From Bacteroidales bacterium UBA1722 (GTDB lineage: Bacteria > Bacteroidota > Bacteroidia > Bacteroidales > UBA932), in the NCBI GenBank assembly GCA_002317435.1, contig DCIQ01000001.1, forward strand, positions 6,326 through 12,490: a DNA stretch of 6,165 nt. The letters are read 5' to 3'. The notes beneath the pieces were generated by a model that was not told the origin of the DNA, ran no database searches, and saw only the letters and a program-made list of their open reading frames with translations. Each line of letters starts with the position of its first letter. Positions within the stretch are counted from its first letter, which is position 1. Positions 1 to 6,165 of the stretch are shown piece after piece. Position numbers and translations under genes: made by a program.

Positions 1-842
1 AGGACAAACGGTTCCTGCCGAACGACCTCAGGGTACTGGAAGGATGCCGCACCAGAGTGGCCGTCACCGGAAACGGGCCCAGAGAGCTGTTGCACGCGGG
101 CGGGAAGGTTTATGTAAACACATATTTCTCCGATACACTGAACGTTCTGGGAGCGGACGGAAGCATCGGCGCGATCGCTCTCAACAACGGCCGTACGGAG
201 ACCCGTGCCCAGAGAGGAGAAAGATACTTCAACGATGCATCCCTCTGTTTCCAGAAATGGCAGTCCTGCAGTTCGTGCCATCCCGGAGACGCCAGAGCGG
301 ACGCGCTTGACTGGGACAATCTGAATGACGGTATCGGAAACGCCAAGCAGACCAAGAGTCTCCTCCACTCGATACAGACTCCTCCCAGTATGATATCCGG
401 AATCCGAAGCGACGCCGCGGCGGCCGTCAGGGCCGGATTCATACATATCCAGATGCACCATCCCAGTGACGAGACAGTGGGCTCCGTCTGCTGTTACCTT
501 CAGGAACTGGAGGCGGTGCCCAGTCCGTATCTTGTGAACGGAAAACTCTCCCCCAAGGCACGCAAGGGGAAGAAGGTCTTCAACGAATACGGCTGTGCCG
601 AATGTCATAACGGCCCGTATTTCACCGATGGCCGGTCATACCGCATCGGCGAGGACCTCGAAACCGACGGAGGATGGGATACCCCCACCCTGAAGGAAGT
701 GTGGAGAACGGCACCCTACCTGTTCGACGGACGGGCCGCCACGATGGAAGAAGTGTTCACGGTCCACAGGCACGGTCTGGAAGGTGTCAGAACAGACCCG
801 GGGAAGATAGAAGCCCTGGTGGAATATGTCAATTCCCTTTAA
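1..842 (+). CDS. Beta-propeller / di-haem cytochrome c peroxidase-like protein, 3' part (5' end outside window)
   Basis: The reading frame is open from the first complete codon (base 3) to TAA at 840-842, giving 279 visible residues; no start is credible inside because conserved sequence continues to the edge. The first ~55 residues (G-P-R-E-L, then K-V-Y-V-N-T-Y-F-S-D-T-L) resemble the last blade of a YVTN-type beta-propeller. Next is a MauG/cytochrome c peroxidase-like region: haem site C-S-S-C-H at 267-281 followed by a W-D-N-L-N-D-G-I-G-N stretch, then haem site C-A-E-C-H at 594-608, then T-A-P-Y-L-F-D-G-R-A-A-T-M-E-E-V, a C-terminal signature of di-haem peroxidase-like proteins. Known for the family: covalently bound haem in the periplasm or on the surface, with peroxidase or other electron-transfer roles. 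The substrate here is unknown. The cytochrome maturation gene starts three bases later, so the two are probably co-transcribed. Family call is firm; peroxidase activity is inference. Confidence 0.88.
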   Translation, partial: DKRFLPNDLRVLEGCRTRVAVTGNGPRELLHAGGKVYVNTYFSDTLNVLGADGSIGAIALNNGRTETRAQRGERYFNDASLCFQKWQSCSSCHPGDARADALDWDNLNDGIGNAKQTKSLLHSIQTPPSMISGIRSDAAAAVRAGFIHIQMHHPSDETVGSVCCYLQELEAVPSPYLVNGKLSPKARKGKKVFNEYGCAECHNGPYFTDGRSYRIGEDLETDGGWDTPTLKEVWRTAPYLFDGRAATMEEVFTVHRHGLEGVRTDPGKIEALVEYVNSL

Positions 843-845
843 CAG

Positions 846-3020
846 ATGAAACCACTTTCCGGCACAGGCGCACTCCTGATTCTTCTGATCGTGATGTCGG
901 TCACTCTGGCATCCGCCACCATAGTGGAACGGTATTCCCCGTCCGCCGCTTCTTTCCTGTATCATAATCCCGTAACGATCACTCTGTGGATACTGCTGGT
1001 CATTGACTTCTTCCTGATCCGGATACGTCGTTCCGGAGCCGGAAAAGTTCCTGTCGGATCGGATATCCTGCACATCTCTTTCGTCGTAATGCTGACAGGC
1101 GCCTTCATCACGATGACCACACAGAAAGAAGGACACGTCTATCTGGAAAGCGGGCAGACCGAAAGGACGCTCACCCTGGACAACGGACATACCGTCCCCC
1201 TGCACTTCTCCGTCAGACTGGACAGCCTGGAGATAAGCCGGTATCCCGGCACCGGAAATCCTTCCGGATTCACCAGCTATGTGACCATCGTCCGTGACGG
1301 TGTCGCACAGAAGAGGACAGTCAGCGTGAATCATCCGCTCCGCCTGTCCGGATGGCGCATATATCAGGCATCTTATGAACCGGAGAAAGGGGCATCCATC
1401 CTGCAGATGGTCCGGGACCCGTGGGGCACCGCAGTCACATACGCCGGATACATCCTTTTCCTTCTCGCATTCGTACTGCTGACATTCTCCCCCGATTCAC
1501 GTTTTTCACATCTGAGAAAACGGCTTTCCCGGCTCGGATGCTGTCTGATCCTCTTTCTGGCAGGGACAGGTGACGCAGATGCATCTCCGACCTCCCGGGT
1601 GAGCTGGGACAGGATAATGGCGCAGGATGCCGGAGGACGGACAGTGACGCTGGACACCTACTGCCGCGAATTGATGCGCAAGATTCATCACGACGAACAG
1701 TGGGACGGTCTCAATCCGGTGGAATCGGTCCTCAGGATAATGGCAGAACCGGCATCCGTATATGATACACCTTTCATCTACCAGAAGAACGACGAGATAG
1801 CCTCTCTGATCCGCCAGCGGGACGGTCATCTGGCGGAATTCAGTTCCCTTTTCGACGCCGACGGCTCGTACAGGTTGGAAGAGCCGGTGGAACAGGCTCT
1901 TTCAGTCCCGCCGCGTCAGCGGAGCAGATTTCAGAAAGACATTCTGAAACTGGACGAAAAGGCGAATCTTCTCTATTCAATAGTGCGGGGCACCAGTCTC
2001 TCCGTATTTCCGGTACGCGGATCGTCGGACAAGAGATGGCTTTCTCCGGGCGATGACTTGTCTTCAGTCACCGGACAGGATTCGACATTCATCAGAGATC
2101 TGACCGCCGTCCTGCTTACCGAACCCTCCGAAGAATCCGTGGCTCTTCTGGAGCGATATCAGAAGAAATGCTCGGGCCACGCTCTCCCCAGTTTCTCCAG
2201 AATCCGTCAGGAACTTCTCTGTAACCGTATCCGTCCGTTCCGCACCGGTGCGGCGGGATATATGTGCTGCGCCCTTCTGCTGCTTGTCACCTCCCTGATT
2301 CTGAACAGAAGAAGAATAAGTTCTGCGGTGATCTTCCTCACCGTCCTTCCATTCCTTCTCCATACCTGGGGGATAGGTGCCAGATGGTTCTGTTCGGGGC
2401 AGCCTCCCCTGAGCAATTCCTATGAAGTGACCGTATTCCTTTCGTGGTGTACGGCTCTGTTCTCCATCATCCTGTCCCGCCGTTCGGCACCAGCCTCCGC
2501 CTTCGGTCTGCTCTTTTCGGGAGCGCTCCTCCTGGTGGCGGGAATGAACAGCATGGACCCCGCCATCACTCCTCTGGTCCCTGTACTCCAGTCTCCGTGG
2601 CTGATGTTCCACGTCGCGGTGATCATGGCCGGTTATGGCTGTTTCGGAATAAACTTCCTTCTCGCGGTATATAATCTGACCGCCATCCGCATATGGGGAA
2701 GTTCATCCGGCACAGTCGGGAGAGCGACCGTTCTGATGGAGATTTTCGCCCTGACGGGACTGATGCTGATGACTCTCGGCACTTTTTTGGGAGCCGTGTG
2801 GGCAGGGGAATCGTGGGGGACCTACTGGAGCTGGGATCCCAAGGAGACCTGGGCTCTGATCACTATCCTGGCATATACCATCACCACGCACGCCCGTATG
2901 GTACCGCGGACGAACACCCCGGAAAAACTGTCAATCCTCTCCATCATCGGGTTCCTGTGCGTCCTGATGACCTATTTCGGAGTAAATTGGTTCCTGGTCG
3001 GAATGCACTCCTACGCATGA
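846..3020 (+). CDS. ccsBA: ResB-CcsA fusion, System II cytochrome c biogenesis protein (CcsBA-like)
   Basis: This 724-residue inner-membrane protein should carry haem to the periplasmic side and attach it to CxxCH motifs of apocytochromes. The ResB half (about 1-215) has membrane segments near 7-28, 43-60, 73-91 and 195-215 around a periplasmic beta-rich part with N-H-P-L-R-L-S-G-W-R-I-Y-Q-A-S-Y (162-177). A hydrophobic segment (228-241) leads into a soluble region of about 220 residues (248-466). The CcsA half (467-724) has P-P-L-S-N-S-Y-E-V (520-528) and the haem-binding WWD motif W657-G-T-Y-W-S-W-D664. By comparison with characterised CcsBA, H76 and H682 would be the membrane haem ligands and H589 and H721 the external ones; all four are present. 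The ATG at 846 lies three bases after the preceding stop, favouring translational coupling; no strong Shine-Dalgarno is seen. The neighbouring di-haem cytochrome is an obvious client. Family assignment is secure; exact membrane boundaries are by eye. Confidence 0.95.
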   Translation: MKPLSGTGALLILLIVMSVTLASATIVERYSPSAASFLYHNPVTITLWILLVIDFFLIRIRRSGAGKVPVGSDILHISFVVMLTGAFITMTTQKEGHVYLESGQTERTLTLDNGHTVPLHFSVRLDSLEISRYPGTGNPSGFTSYVTIVRDGVAQKRTVSVNHPLRLSGWRIYQASYEPEKGASILQMVRDPWGTAVTYAGYILFLLAFVLLTFSPDSRFSHLRKRLSRLGCCLILFLAGTGDADASPTSRVSWDRIMAQDAGGRTVTLDTYCRELMRKIHHDEQWDGLNPVESVLRIMAEPASVYDTPFIYQKNDEIASLIRQRDGHLAEFSSLFDADGSYRLEEPVEQALSVPPRQRSRFQKDILKLDEKANLLYSIVRGTSLSVFPVRGSSDKRWLSPGDDLSSVTGQDSTFIRDLTAVLLTEPSEESVALLERYQKKCSGHALPSFSRIRQELLCNRIRPFRTGAAGYMCCALLLLVTSLILNRRRISSAVIFLTVLPFLLHTWGIGARWFCSGQPPLSNSYEVTVFLSWCTALFSIILSRRSAPASAFGLLFSGALLLVAGMNSMDPAITPLVPVLQSPWLMFHVAVIMAGYGCFGINFLLAVYNLTAIRIWGSSSGTVGRATVLMEIFALTGLMLMTLGTFLGAVWAGESWGTYWSWDPKETWALITILAYTITTHARMVPRTNTPEKLSILSIIGFLCVLMTYFGVNWFLVGMHSYA

Positions 3021-3051
3021 TTCGCAATACCGATTAAGATTACTATATTTG
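3021..3051 (+). promoter_or_regulatory. Probable Bacteroidetes-type promoter for the GH51 gene
   Basis: TATATTTG at 3044-3051 matches the Bacteroidetes -7 consensus TAnnTTTG exactly. TTCG at 3021-3024, 19 bases upstream, is one base off the -33 element TTTG and correctly spaced. Transcription would begin a few bases past 3051, leaving a leader of roughly 35-40 bases. The leader is A/T-rich (AATTATTATTCAATCAATAT just before the ATG) with no Shine-Dalgarno, as is usual in this phylum. No operator or riboswitch is recognisable in the 75-base gap, and no GC-rich terminator hairpin follows the ccsBA stop, so read-through from upstream remains possible. Confidence 0.6.
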
Positions 3052-3095
3052 GGAAGATATTCAGTCACCCTCAAGAATTATTATTCAATCAATAT

Positions 3096-5039
3096 ATGAA
3101 GACACATTTTCTCGCCATCATCGCCATCGCAGGTATGAGCGCATGCCTCACCGCCGGCGCACAATCCGCTGCTGACAGATCCGTCAGGCTCACCATCGAC
3201 ACATCCTCTCCGGAATATCTCTCACCCTATATTTTCGGACATAATCTCGAGCACACCAGGGCGGCGGTAAACAACGGACTCAGCGCCCAGATGCTCCGGA
3301 ACAGGAAATTCGCGGGAAAGCCGTCCCGGAACTGCGGTCTGGCATCCCACTGGTTCGGCATCGGTGAAAAGACATTGTTCTATCTGGACGAATTCGAGAC
3401 ATACACCCGGCATATCTGTCTCGAGAACATGAGAAGAAGAAACGAAATCCAGTCCCAGACAGTCCAGAATATGACTGCCGGGGTCGTGTCGGGTATGGGT
3501 CAGTCCGGGATAGCCGTAGAGGCGGGAAGAAGCTACAGTCTGCGCACCGTGACCAAAGTCTCCAAGCCCCTGACACTTAACGTCGAGATCGCGGCGGCGG
3601 AAGGAGACGTCATATACGCATCGAAACAGCTCCGCCTGACCCCTTCGGAAGAGTGGTCCGTAACGGAATTCGAGATGGTACCCTCCCTCCGCGACGATTC
3701 CGCCTGCATAAGATACACCTTCACCGAGCAGGCCGAAATATGTTTCGGCGCCCTGTCGATGATGCCCTCCGACCATTTTCATGGCATGAGGAGTGACGTG
3801 GTCGCACATCTGAAGGCCATCGGTCCCACCATTTTACGTTGGCCCGGCGGCAATTTCGCCGGCGAATACCGCTGGAAGGACGGTCTCCTGGATGCAGATG
3901 CGCGCGGACCTCTCTGCGCGGCGACAGAAATCGAGACACAGCCTTACACCGACGGATTCGACTATCACGAGATAAATACCGACGATTTCATAGCACTCTG
4001 CCGGGAAGTGGGGGCCGAACCGTTCCTGACCATAAATCTGGCGTGGAGCACCCCTGAGGAAAGTGCCCAGTGGATAGAATACTGTAACGGCTCCGCCGAT
4101 ACCGAATACGGCCGCATCAGAGCGGAAAGAGGCTTCACGGAACCCTATGACGTCAAGTTCTGGTCTCTGGGAAATGAAATGGGGTTCCATCACATGGAAG
4201 GTCCCGTATCGCCGTCCGAATATACCTCCATCGCATCGGCACATGCCGAAGCGCTGCTCAAGAACTGTCCGGACATAAGGGTTTTCGCCTCCGGACCCTA
4301 TCCGAATGAAGAGTGGACCGTCCATTCGGGAGCCGTGCTCGCCGACAAGGCCCCGTACCTCTCTTTCCACTGGTATTCCCGCCCGACGGGATTCCATTAT
4401 ACCACCGGGGAAGAAGTCCGTGACACTTACGAACAGATCGTCGCCACTGCCGAAACGAATTTCACCGTCGCGGAGACCATGCGTAAAACTATGGACAGGA
4501 CCGGTGTCAAGATGCACATATCTTTCGACGAATGGAACCAGTGGTACAGCTGGTACCGTCCTTCCTGCACAGGTGAAGGCATCTTCACCGCCAAATTCAT
4601 CAATGGAATCGTCAACAGCAGCACCAGACTGGACATCCCCGTATGCTGTTACTTCCAGCCTGTGGGAGAAGGCGCCATAATGATAACCCCGACATCCAGT
4701 CGTCTGTCTGCCAACGGACAGGTCTTCTCACTGATGAAAGCCCATCAGGGCGGCAGGATGTGTCCCGTCACAGGAGATAGTGAATGCAGGGCGGCAGCCA
4801 CCCTGAAGGACGGAGTGCTGACGGTCACACTGGTGAACGACAGTTACGACCGGGCGGAAAATATGGAACTGGCCGTGAAAGGAAAAGTCAGGAAAGCCAC
4901 ACTTCTCTCCTGTGAGGATATCAGACCTTACACTTACTTCACCGAATCGGAGCTGGAAGTCATTCCCGGGAAAAAGTCATTGAAGACGACTCTCCCGCCG
5001 CACAGCATAGCCTCCATAGAGATAGAACTACATCGATAA
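3096..5039 (+). CDS. Exported GH51 family glycoside hydrolase, probable alpha-L-arabinofuranosidase
   Basis: This 647-residue protein probably removes alpha-L-arabinofuranosyl side groups from plant polysaccharides such as arabinoxylan or arabinan. Residues 1-22 form a signal sequence. Cleavage after A-G-A22 fits signal peptidase I; M-S-A-C17 is a weak lipobox alternative. G-H-N-L-E-H at 48-53 matches the GH51 motif whose Glu contacts the sugar. Residues ~55-220 include A-Q-M-L-R-N-R-K-F and a beta-rich stretch resembling the carbohydrate-binding-like module of long GH51 enzymes. The TIM barrel follows, with L-R-W-P-G-G-N (W249), F-W-S-L-G-N-E (acid/base E361), S-F-H-W-Y near 424, and F-D-E-W-N (nucleophile E479). 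The last ~130 residues form the C-terminal beta-sandwich. All family catalytic residues are present, so it should be active. The ATG at 3096 is chosen because the signal peptide starts there, behind a promoter-like box. The family is secure; the precise substrate is inference, since some GH51 proteins have other activities. Confidence 0.9.
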   Translation: MKTHFLAIIAIAGMSACLTAGAQSAADRSVRLTIDTSSPEYLSPYIFGHNLEHTRAAVNNGLSAQMLRNRKFAGKPSRNCGLASHWFGIGEKTLFYLDEFETYTRHICLENMRRRNEIQSQTVQNMTAGVVSGMGQSGIAVEAGRSYSLRTVTKVSKPLTLNVEIAAAEGDVIYASKQLRLTPSEEWSVTEFEMVPSLRDDSACIRYTFTEQAEICFGALSMMPSDHFHGMRSDVVAHLKAIGPTILRWPGGNFAGEYRWKDGLLDADARGPLCAATEIETQPYTDGFDYHEINTDDFIALCREVGAEPFLTINLAWSTPEESAQWIEYCNGSADTEYGRIRAERGFTEPYDVKFWSLGNEMGFHHMEGPVSPSEYTSIASAHAEALLKNCPDIRVFASGPYPNEEWTVHSGAVLADKAPYLSFHWYSRPTGFHYTTGEEVRDTYEQIVATAETNFTVAETMRKTMDRTGVKMHISFDEWNQWYSWYRPSCTGEGIFTAKFINGIVNSSTRLDIPVCCYFQPVGEGAIMITPTSSRLSANGQVFSLMKAHQGGRMCPVTGDSECRAAATLKDGVLTVTLVNDSYDRAENMELAVKGKVRKATLLSCEDIRPYTYFTESELEVIPGKKSLKTTLPPHSIASIEIELHR

Positions 5040-5048
5040 GAAACTGAC

Positions 5049-5067
5049 GGGCCGGCCTCGCCGGCCT
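5049..5067. terminator. GC-rich hairpin between convergent stops, probable shared terminator
   Basis: GGCCGGC at 5050-5056 and GCCGGCC at 5060-5066 form a perfect 7-bp stem with loop CTC; a G-T pair at 5049/5067 could extend it. It lies ten bases after the GH51 stop and two bases beyond the GH97 stop on the other strand. The T-rich tract is weak on both sides (TCTTATT reading rightward, TTTCTT reading leftward after a short spacer), so it is an imperfect intrinsic terminator. Its position between converging genes makes two-way use the simplest reading. Confidence 0.65.
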
Positions 5068-5068
5068 C

Positions 5069-6165
5069 TTATTCAGTCACCGGAGTAAAGACGGCGGTGA
5101 CACCGCCGTTCGGTGCCAAGTGAATGTCGATGGTGTCTGACGGCGATATGACGGACTCGCTCTTCTCTATCAGATTGGGGTTTTCATCGGAACCGGCGGC
5201 GTCCCCGAACATAGTCAGTCCGAATGATCCGTCTCCGAGGAAGTCAAGAGGCAGAGCGATGTCATGTGATGAAGTGTCACCTATTCCCCCGACATACCAG
5301 TTCACGCCTTTCCGTCTGGCGATGACCAGATATGAATCTAGTTCAGCCTGAAGCACACGTGTCTCATCCCATACGGTAGGGACGTTTTGTATGAACTCGA
5401 ATCCTGTTTCTCCGATATATGCTTCCGGTGCATCGGAGACCAGATGAAGGGCACTTTGGAGTATCACATACATGGCCAGACTGTGCGAGCGTGTGGAAGT
5501 GGTGACCGGACGATTGAAGACCGGAGCGAATTCTTCAGCTTTCACTGCACGGAAACTCCCCAGATGATAATCGGCGGGACCGGCAAGCGTCCTGACGTAT
5601 GCGACATCGAGATCGTGTTCCGATCCCTTGAGTTCGCCGCTGAATCTGCCGTCCCATTTGTAAAATTCATAGTTCAGTGTGTTCTCCCTGGTGAATTCGC
5701 AGGGATAGGTGCGATTGAGGCCGGAAGGTTTGCTGGCCCCGTGGAACTGGATATGGAGATGATATTTCATTCCCAGTTCAAGAGCCCTCTTCTGGAAGTC
5801 TATCATCTCTTCATCATCACGGTCCATGAAGTCAATCATAATACCCTTTATGCCTTTGGCATTATATATTCCGAAGGTCTCTTCCATATTCTTGTCGAGG
5901 GTTTTCCAATGTACCCACACACGCATCCCGACCCCCCTTTCAGCGGCGTAACCGCATATCGAATCGATGTCGTATCCGGGGTACGGAACAGACGTGTCAT
6001 CATCATCCCCTGCATTTCCGGGAACGCTTCCCCGATTATAATACCAGCAGATTTCTTTCCCCTGTTCATCGACAATACCCGTGACCGAGTGGTATTTGAT
6101 GCCGTTTTCCGCACAGAAGTCGATATAATGGCGGCTGATGTTCTGATTTATGGTATTGATATCAC
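5069..6165 (-). CDS. GH97 family glycoside hydrolase, C-terminal part (5' end outside window)
   Basis: The minus-strand frame is open from the right edge to TAA at 5071-5069, giving 364 visible residues of an enzyme family usually about 640-740 long. The ATG at 5926-5924 is internal, because typical GH97 barrel sequence precedes it (Y-I-D-F-C-A-E-N-G-I-K-Y; Y-D-I-D-S-I-C-G-Y-A-A-E-R-G-V-G). Family motifs in order: G-I-K-G-I-M-I-D-F-M-D-R-D-D (D at 5833-5831), F-H-G-A-S-K-P-S-G-L-N-R-T-Y-P, two glutamates in T-R-E-N-T-L-N-Y-E (5686-5684 and 5668-5666), L-A-G-P-A-D-Y-H-L-G-S-F, V-P-T-V-W-D-E-T, and A-R-R-K-G-V-N-W-Y-V-G-G. The end is the beta-sandwich C-terminal domain. GH97 enzymes are calcium-dependent exo-glycosidases: SusB-like alpha-glucosidases (inverting) or alpha-galactosidase-like (retaining). 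The H-L-G-S-F variant leads me to lean to the second group, as inference only. Signal peptide, promoter and upstream neighbours lie outside the window. Confidence 0.92.
   Translation of the reverse strand, partial: DINTINQNISRHYIDFCAENGIKYHSVTGIVDEQGKEICWYYNRGSVPGNAGDDDDTSVPYPGYDIDSICGYAAERGVGMRVWVHWKTLDKNMEETFGIYNAKGIKGIMIDFMDRDDEEMIDFQKRALELGMKYHLHIQFHGASKPSGLNRTYPCEFTRENTLNYEFYKWDGRFSGELKGSEHDLDVAYVRTLAGPADYHLGSFRAVKAEEFAPVFNRPVTTSTRSHSLAMYVILQSALHLVSDAPEAYIGETGFEFIQNVPTVWDETRVLQAELDSYLVIARRKGVNWYVGGIGDTSSHDIALPLDFLGDGSFGLTMFGDAAGSDENPNLIEKSESVISPSDTIDIHLAPNGGVTAVFTPVTE

Noticed and set aside
636..1334. Minus-strand open frame of 232 codons across the cytochrome/ccsBA junction
   Set aside because: It is antisense to two genes with clear family motifs, has a low-complexity translation rich in Gly, Asp and His, and matches no family I know. 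Such frames are common opposite GC-rich coding DNA.
2361..2363. H506 of CcsBA as one of the haem ligands
   Set aside because: The four family positions are already filled by H76, H589, H682 and H721; H506 sits in a membrane segment ahead of P-P-L-S-N-S-Y-E-V and I know of no ligand role there.
2064..2612. Minus-strand open frame of 182 codons inside ccsBA
   Set aside because: Its translation is Gly/Arg/Glu-rich with no family features, and it overlaps the conserved CcsA half entirely.
3144..3146. Cys17 of the GH51 protein as a lipoprotein cysteine
   Set aside because: M-S-A-C is a weak lipobox and the residues after Cys lack the acidic surface-export signal usual in Bacteroidetes; a standard cleavage after A22 fits at least as well. 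Kept only as an alternative in the gene entry.
3834..4517. Minus-strand open frame of 227 codons inside the GH51 gene
   Set aside because: It lies opposite the catalytic barrel, whose motifs are all on the + strand, and its translation shows no recognisable domain or upstream signal.
3058..5081. The 12-base string TATTCAGTCACC occurs at 3058-3069 (GH51 leader) and at 5070-5081 (end of the GH97 gene)
   Set aside because: About one chance 12-base match is expected in 6 kb, and the second copy is coding sequence (V-T-E-stop), so there is no support for a shared regulatory site or recombination repeat.
5924..5926. ATG as the true start of the GH97 gene
   Set aside because: The same frame stays open to the window edge and encodes typical GH97 barrel sequence upstream, so this Met is internal.

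Overview
The window looks like a piece of a Bacteroidetes chromosome, probably a GC-rich gut-type member of Bacteroidales. Four things point there: a GH97 glycosidase and a long GH51 glycosidase side by side; a ResB-CcsA fusion for cytochrome c biogenesis ending in the G-M-H-S-Y-A tail I associate with this phylum; a TATATTTG box matching the Bacteroidetes -7 promoter consensus TAnnTTTG; and A/T-rich, Shine-Dalgarno-poor sequence before the one start codon with a real leader. The genus is inference and cannot be fixed from this sequence alone.

Left half (1-3020, + strand): a two-gene redox unit. The first gene is cut by the window edge. What remains is the last blade of a YVTN-type beta-propeller followed by a di-haem cytochrome c peroxidase/MauG-like region with two CxxCH haem sites. 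Three bases after its stop begins a 724-residue ResB-CcsA (CcsBA) fusion, the System II machine that exports haem and attaches it to CxxCH motifs. A c-type cytochrome is thus followed directly by a protein able to mature it.

Right half (3021-6165): a carbohydrate-degrading pair facing each other. After a 75-base gap with a Bacteroidetes-type promoter comes an exported GH51 family protein, probably an alpha-L-arabinofuranosidase, with both catalytic glutamates present. Converging on it from the right is the C-terminal part of a GH97 glycosidase (alpha-glucosidase/alpha-galactosidase family), which runs off the window. The 29 bases between the two stop codons hold a GC-rich hairpin that could end transcription from both sides.

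No RNA gene, CRISPR array, insertion sequence, toxin, phage gene or SusC/SusD pair is visible. Gene density is very high and no gap exceeds about 75 bases. I see no wholly new system. The points most worth a second look are the large periplasmic insert of the CcsBA fusion, the mixed features of the GH51 enzyme, and the mechanism class of the GH97 enzyme.
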